DNA of 64,000 nt from [Clostridium] colinum. GTDB taxonomy: Bacteria; Bacillota; Clostridia; Lachnospirales; CAG-274. The position numbers and the translations under genes are program-made. The notes under the pieces were generated by a model. It worked only from the letters and a program-made list of their open reading frames with translations. It was not told the origin of the DNA and searched no databases. The DNA lies in assembly GCF_940677205.1 (NCBI RefSeq), contig NZ_OW712331.1, positions 992,001 through 1,056,000 on the forward strand, read 5' to 3'. Positions 60,294-64,000 of this stretch are shown here, piece after piece (positions within the stretch are counted from its first letter, which is position 1; every line of letters begins with the position of its first letter).

Positions 60294-60572
60294 TTATGTA
60301 ATAAATACAATATTATTCCAAACTATTAAAATATATTTTAATACTAAAAGTAATGTAATAATCCAAACAAAAATCATATAAATTTTATTATTTTTATATA
60401 ATATTGTTATAAGTGGCATTAATAAGAACATAATACTAAAAAATATAACAGTAAATATATCTATAAATGTTGGGGCTACTTTTTCAAAAAACATTTTATA
60501 ACTAAATAATTCTTTTATTACAATAAATAAATATATATATATACATAATAAACTTTTTATTATAGTTTTCAT
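60294..60572 (-). CDS. Small membrane immunity-like protein for toxin B
   Basis: 92 aa with three membrane segments. The ATG overlaps the toxin B stop codon (TAATG), a translational-coupling junction. No family recognised. Not obviously related to the other membrane proteins here, apart from composition. Confidence 0.6.
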   Translation of the reverse strand: MKTIIKSLLCIYIYLFIVIKELFSYKMFFEKVAPTFIDIFTVIFFSIMFLLMPLITILYKNNKIYMIFVWIITLLLVLKYILIVWNNIVFIT

Positions 60573-60936
60573 TATTCTAAACCTAGTCCTTTTCTGTATT
60601 CTTTTACTTGCTCTATAGTTTCATCATTTAATGATACTGGTGGTAAAATATTTTCACCTATATTACCTAAACCATTACCAAATTGTGTATTTATAGATAT
60701 ATTGAAATATTCTTCTAAAAATTTATCTATATAGTTTTCTAGCATATCCTGCTCATATGGTATTACATCATATATGACATGATAAATTCCTAATTGTTCA
60801 TTAGGAAATGCATAGTTATAAGTCCTCATATTTATTGGGTCATTATTTCTATTTAATAATCTTCCTTCATTATCATAAACAGCTTCAAAAATACCATCAC
60901 TAGATACAAATTTCAAATTATACTCTCCATTATTCC

Positions 60937-60944
60937 CATGCATG
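60937..60944. repeat. 4-bp tandem duplication in toxin B
   Basis: CATGCATG; one copy would keep the toxin frame. Confidence 0.75.
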
Positions 60945-61354
60945 GTAAACAGATTTTTCAATTGATAGACACTCCCATTCATTATTATTTACTAATTCTA
61001 ACATATCATCAAGATTATCAGGAATATTTCCAAATTCATTCATAATATTTCTAAAATAATGTATGCTTTCATCCATTTTTGAATTTTTAACAAGCTCATT
61101 TATAATTTTAGCAAATTCATTCGTATTTAATTCTAAATTTTTTAATTCATCATCTTTATATGCTCTATATACATCTGACATGACTTTATATAACAACTGT
61201 TTGTTTTCTTCTTTATCAGTTGATTTTATAAATTCATTGTTTAAAGTATTCATATAGTTTTGTGTGTCATTTACAAAATCTATTCCTAAACCTTCTTTAT
61301 TTAATATTTTATCCAAAACTTCTTTATTTTTATCTATTTCATTTATGTTTTCAA

Positions 61355-61590
61355 TAACAGATTCTTTTTCATAAGTTAAATCTTGTCCCAAATCTAATGG
61401 TTCTATTAACCCTCCATGTCTACATACTAAAAATGAATTCATTGTTAATATTTCATATACCTTTGAAGGGCCATTTCCATCTTTTTCTTTATCACTTGCA
61501 TCTTTTTCTCCATTATCAACAATTCTTACTTTTTTCTTAGTATCTAACCACTTTTCCAATATACAAGGTGCACAAGCCTTTCCTTTTACA
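61355..61590. repeat. 236-bp PAAR-like repeat, copy 2
   Basis: Homology stops at 61590, beside the A-rich site where copy 1 is frameshifted. Confidence 0.88.
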
Positions 61591-61683
61591 TTTTATCCTA
61601 TAAAAATTATTTTTATTTTTTATTATCTTCTTATTTTATTATTAAATTTATATTGTAAACATAATAAATTTTTTAATATTATT

Positions 61684-62265
61684 TCAATTAAAAAAAATAT
61701 TTTTTATAAACTCTACTCCACTTAGTAGCATATAATATATTGCTGGAAAGTAAATAATACTTAATATTTTTTCCATTTTCTCTTTTTTATAAATATTAGT
61801 TATAATAATTAATAAAAATATAAAGATAATTATATCACTTATTGATAATATTACTATAAACATTAGTTGAAATATCCCTAATATATAATTATTATCTATT
61901 GCTAATAGTATTAAATATAGTAAAAATAATCCAAATGAAACAACTATTATAAATATTAAAGTCAATGCATATCTAATACTAGAAAGAGAGGTTGGCATTA
62001 TGCATAAATTAAAGCAACCTAAAGCTATAATAATTTTAATAAAACAATTTACGGTATTTATATTAATAAATTTTTTATTAAAATTATTATTATTACAATT
62101 AAGTAAAAACATATAATATATTATATATATAAATATAGATATAATTTTAATATCTACTGTAGTATTTATAAAAATTTCTATTGTAGTCATTTTATATACA
62201 AATAACAAAACCAATAATAAATTTATTATAATACCTAAAATTAATAATTTTATTTCACTTTTCAT
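61684..62265 (-). CDS. Membrane immunity-like protein for toxin A
   Basis: 193-aa protein with about six membrane helices. Paralogue of 56793-57230 (see shared KIISIFIYIIYYMFL and KILSIIYFPAIYYML). It follows toxin A by 30 bp with GGAGA as ribosome binding site. Likely immunity factor; no known family. Confidence 0.6.
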   Translation of the reverse strand: MKSEIKLLILGIIINLLLVLLFVYKMTTIEIFINTTVDIKIISIFIYIIYYMFLLNCNNNNFNKKFININTVNCFIKIIIALGCFNLCIMPTSLSSIRYALTLIFIIVVSFGLFLLYLILLAIDNNYILGIFQLMFIVILSISDIIIFIFLLIIITNIYKKEKMEKILSIIYFPAIYYMLLSGVEFIKNIFFN

Positions 62266-62295
62266 TATTTTTCTCCATATAATTATACATTTAAT

Positions 62296-63156
62296 TTATT
62301 TTTTATTGTGTAACGTTTTAGCATTAATTCCATCTTGTATAGTTTCAGAATCACCTTTATTATCAAAATAAAATGTGTACTCATTATTTTTCAACTTATC
62401 AAAATATTTTTCAAAACCATAATTCGAAATATCACTAAATATTTGAGCACCTCCTGCTCCAAATTTTATAAACCAATCATAACCAAAAATTTCATCTCCT
62501 ACATATCCGAACATAAAGTTCCCAATATAATCTGGTCTTAATCCATTTTTTATAATTTCTGGATTAACACATTCTCCTTTAAAATCAAAAGGCATTGCCC
62601 ATATTGAATCATTGTATTCTTTATCTATTCTATTTTTTAAATCCAAAGGTTTATTAGTATTAACTAAATTTATAAAATTATATCCTATAATAGCAAAATG
62701 TTTAATATTAGTTTCAAATAATGTACCTTTTAAATTATCAATAGAAAACTCATCTTTTAAAAATGCTATATGAACTTTGTTGTCTTGTATAAAAATACTT
62801 TTACTTATAATATCACATATTTTAATTGTATAATCATATAAATTGGGTATATCTATATCATTATTTAACATATATTCTCTAAATTCTTTTCTTGCTTTAT
62901 CCCTATTATTATCATTTTTTTGGAGTATTTTTTTATAAGCATCAAATAATTCCTTATTGTCATTTATAAAAGCTCCTTCAAAATCATTTAAAAATTTATC
63001 TATATCTTCTAGTGTATTTATATCTTCAGGATTTGTACTTAGTACTTCTTCAATTTCCAATTTTTCCATAACAGGTTCTTCTTCATAAGTTAAATCTTGT
63101 CCCGAATCTATTGGCTCTATTATCCCCCCATGTCTACATACTAAAAATGAATTCAT
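62296..63156 (-). CDS. Toxin A: PAAR-like C-half with Ntox44-like tip
   Basis: 286 aa from ATG, but the frame is open upstream to 63306 and joins the PAAR-like first half by a -1 shift. Starts MNSFLVCRHGGIIEPIDSGQ, then an acidic helical linker. The C-terminal ~100 residues (LRPDYIGNFMFGYVG, KFGAGGAQIFSD, FDNKGDSETIQDGI) resemble polymorphic toxin type 44, a predicted nuclease; the match is from memory. The ATG has no good ribosome binding site, so the domain is more likely made as part of a fusion. Tip unrelated to toxins B and C. Confidence 0.65.
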   Translation of the reverse strand: MNSFLVCRHGGIIEPIDSGQDLTYEEEPVMEKLEIEEVLSTNPEDINTLEDIDKFLNDFEGAFINDNKELFDAYKKILQKNDNNRDKARKEFREYMLNNDIDIPNLYDYTIKICDIISKSIFIQDNKVHIAFLKDEFSIDNLKGTLFETNIKHFAIIGYNFINLVNTNKPLDLKNRIDKEYNDSIWAMPFDFKGECVNPEIIKNGLRPDYIGNFMFGYVGDEIFGYDWFIKFGAGGAQIFSDISNYGFEKYFDKLKNNEYTFYFDNKGDSETIQDGINAKTLHNKK

Positions 63157-63304
63157 TGTTAATATTTCATATCCTTTTGAAAGGTCATTTCCATCTTTTT
63201 CTTTATCGCTTGCATCTTTTTCTCCATTATCAACAATTCTTACTTTTTTCTTAGTATCTAGCCATGTTTCTAATATACAAGGTACACAAGCCTTTCCTTT
63301 TATA
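63069..63304. repeat. 236-bp PAAR-like repeat, copy 1
   Basis: Same segment as 59488-59723 and 61355-61590, but followed by a different tip. Confidence 0.88.
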
Positions 63305-63797
63305 TTTTTTTCTTTACTTTTCCATTTTCATCTGTTATTTCTTTTTCTAATAACACACGTTCCGATTTTAGATATTTGCTATCCGAGCTACACACTCCAA
63401 AACTCATTATATTTTCAAATTCTAATTTATCTAATTTATGTGCTAATGGTTTTTCTTCTACGTACACTCCGTGGTCTTTTAATATATTTAATTTCCTTTC
63501 GTGGCTACCACATCTACATTTTAATAATGCCCCTCTTACTAAATATTCATTTGATAACATTTCTTCTAGCTTTTCTGCTAATTCTGCCTCTATTTTTTCT
63601 GTATCTTCCTCTGTTTGTTGGTTGTTGCTGTCTTTATTTAAATATTTTGCTGTTTCTTTTAGGCTTTCTTTTTTTTGTATTTTTATTTCTTTTTCTATAC
63701 TATTAATTTCTTCTTCGCTAAGTTTAGGTATATCATCTGTTGATAATTTATTACTTTTAGCTAAACTATCAATCCAAGACTCTTCATATTTTTTCAC
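63300..63797 (-). CDS. PAAR-like (DUF4280-type) spike-tip protein, N-half
   Basis: 165 aa. Residues 1-85 are charged and coiled-coil-like (KEIKIQKKESLKETAKYL). Residues ~86-150 match the first half of the DUF4280 PAAR-like fold: YLVRGALLKCRCGS, DHGVYVEEKPLAHK, IMSFGVCSS. The ORF then stops at a run of seven A (63305-63311). With eight A, or a -1 slip, translation would continue through CVPCILETW into toxin A. Start is GTG with GGGGGAG upstream. Expected to cap an injection spike and carry the fused toxin. Confidence 0.75.
   Translation of the reverse strand: MKKYEESWIDSLAKSNKLSTDDIPKLSEEEINSIEKEIKIQKKESLKETAKYLNKDSNNQQTEEDTEKIEAELAEKLEEMLSNEYLVRGALLKCRCGSHERKLNILKDHGVYVEEKPLAHKLDKLEFENIMSFGVCSSDSKYLKSERVLLEKEITDENGKVKKKI
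63305..63311 (-). repeat. A7 tract that splits toxin A
   Basis: Seven A on the coding strand (six in copy 3). Eight would join both halves of the PAAR-like toxin in frame. Confidence 0.8.
63364..63557. repeat. 194-bp identical PAAR core, copy 1
   Basis: Partner of 59782-59975; no difference seen. Confidence 0.88.
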
Positions 63798-63810
63798 TAT
63801 TACTCCCCCC

Positions 63811-64000
63811 TTATAAAACTTTCATTTCTATTAAATTTATACCTTTAACTTCTCTTTTAAGTATACTTTCTACTAAATCCATTCTAGCTACTATATATCG
63901 TTTATTAAATCCGCCTATTTTAAATATTGGCTTATCTTTAATTTTTTCTCTTTTCAATATTATTTTTTCGGCTATTTCTTTGCTATCAATATCATCTTTT
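63811..64000 (-). CDS. C-terminal end of an upstream gene, unknown
   Basis: About 62 residues to a stop 13 bp before the PAAR-like gene, running off the window. Reads KIILKREKIKDKPIFKIGG and FNKRYIVARMDLVESILKR. No family recognised. The close spacing puts it in the same operon, so it is probably another part of the toxin-delivery locus. Confidence 0.6.
   Translation of the reverse strand, partial: KDDIDSKEIAEKIILKREKIKDKPIFKIGGFNKRYIVARMDLVESILKREVKGINLIEMKVL

Larger units (their letters stand above)
60572..61590 (-). pseudogene. Toxin B: orphan PAAR-like/toxin cassette, frameshifted
   Basis: Begins abruptly inside the PAAR-like domain (KGKACAPCILEKWLDTKKK) with unrelated DNA before it, so it lacks the first half. 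It continues through MNSFLVCRHGGLIEPLD to a helical region and a C-terminal domain homologous to toxin C (NMRTYNY, IYHVIYDVIPY, GNGLGNIGENI). A 4-bp tandem duplication (CATG twice, 60937-60944) shifts the frame after SVYH; removing one copy gives YHGNNGEYNLKF. The cassette and its coupled membrane gene resemble orphan tips that can be swapped into a full gene by recombination. Confidence 0.75.

Noticed and set aside
49663-63797. Frameshifts as plain sequencing errors
   Set aside because: Not excluded for the A7 tract. The 10-bp and 4-bp duplications and the 67-70-nt insertions are not typical sequencing errors, and the many long genes elsewhere in the window are intact.
48497-64000. Prophage
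   Set aside because: The gpD/gp27-like part suggests phage tail, but no terminase, capsid, portal, tail tube or lysis genes are seen, and the rest is Rhs and toxin-immunity material.

Overview
The window is very AT-rich chromosomal DNA from a spore-forming anaerobe of the class Clostridia. The evidence is a yabP-yabQ-divIC cluster (spore-coat and division genes of endospore formers), an [FeFe] hydrogenase with H-cluster motifs, a hybrid cluster protein, three S-layer-homology (SLH) surface proteins, a eukaryote-like alpha2 glycyl-tRNA synthetase and strong Shine-Dalgarno sequences throughout. A Lachnospirales-like lineage is plausible but cannot be fixed from the sequence. I saw no rRNA, tRNA or CRISPR array.

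Layout. 1-4.6 kb: a plus-strand glycan cluster (GH3 hydrolase, HAD phosphatase, GH2 beta-glucuronidase). 4.8-18.5 kb: mostly minus-strand housekeeping: a LigA2-type DNA ligase, a membrane-anchored unknown, an intracellular subtilase; a tsaD-thioredoxin-CcdA/TlpA-tdk operon; class Ia ribonucleotide reductase nrdA-nrdB; yabP-yabQ-divIC; monomeric hydrogenase. A 51-aa hydrophobic repeat protein sits at 8.7 kb. 18.8-32 kb: chemoreceptor, small Xre regulator, a decayed EVE-like gene, hcp with a divergent Crp/Fnr regulator, a solitary large serine recombinase, a CPA2 antiporter, and an arginine decarboxylase-agmatinase-FecCD permease operon. 32-48 kb: two SLH proteins, pyrG, glyS, an aldo/keto reductase, an IMP dehydrogenase that resembles the Tritrichomonas type, a PH-domain protein in a 1.7-kb gene-poor stretch, and a 1,042-aa SLH protein with LRR and Ig-like parts.

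48.5-64 kb is the unusual part: a minus-strand polymorphic-toxin locus. It holds PAAR-like (DUF4280-type) proteins fused to different C-terminal toxin domains, each followed by a small membrane protein that is the likely immunity factor, and then a giant protein that fuses a VgrG/gp27-gp5-like injection-spike module to a DUF6531/Rhs (YD-repeat) shell with a BECR/DUF4258-like RNase tip and its own immunity gene. The spike and PAAR parts imply loading on a contractile injection apparatus encoded elsewhere.

The locus is repetitive and heavily broken. The PAAR-like core recurs as 236-bp (three copies) and 194-bp (two apparently identical copies) repeats in front of unrelated tips, and a 390-bp piece of the Rhs shell is repeated downstream. 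The main frame breaks map to short tandem duplications (10 bp, 4 bp), A-tract length changes, or two ~65-70-nt palindrome-rich insertions. Housekeeping genes in the same window are intact, so this looks like slippage-driven silencing or phase variation and cassette shuffling rather than poor sequence quality.
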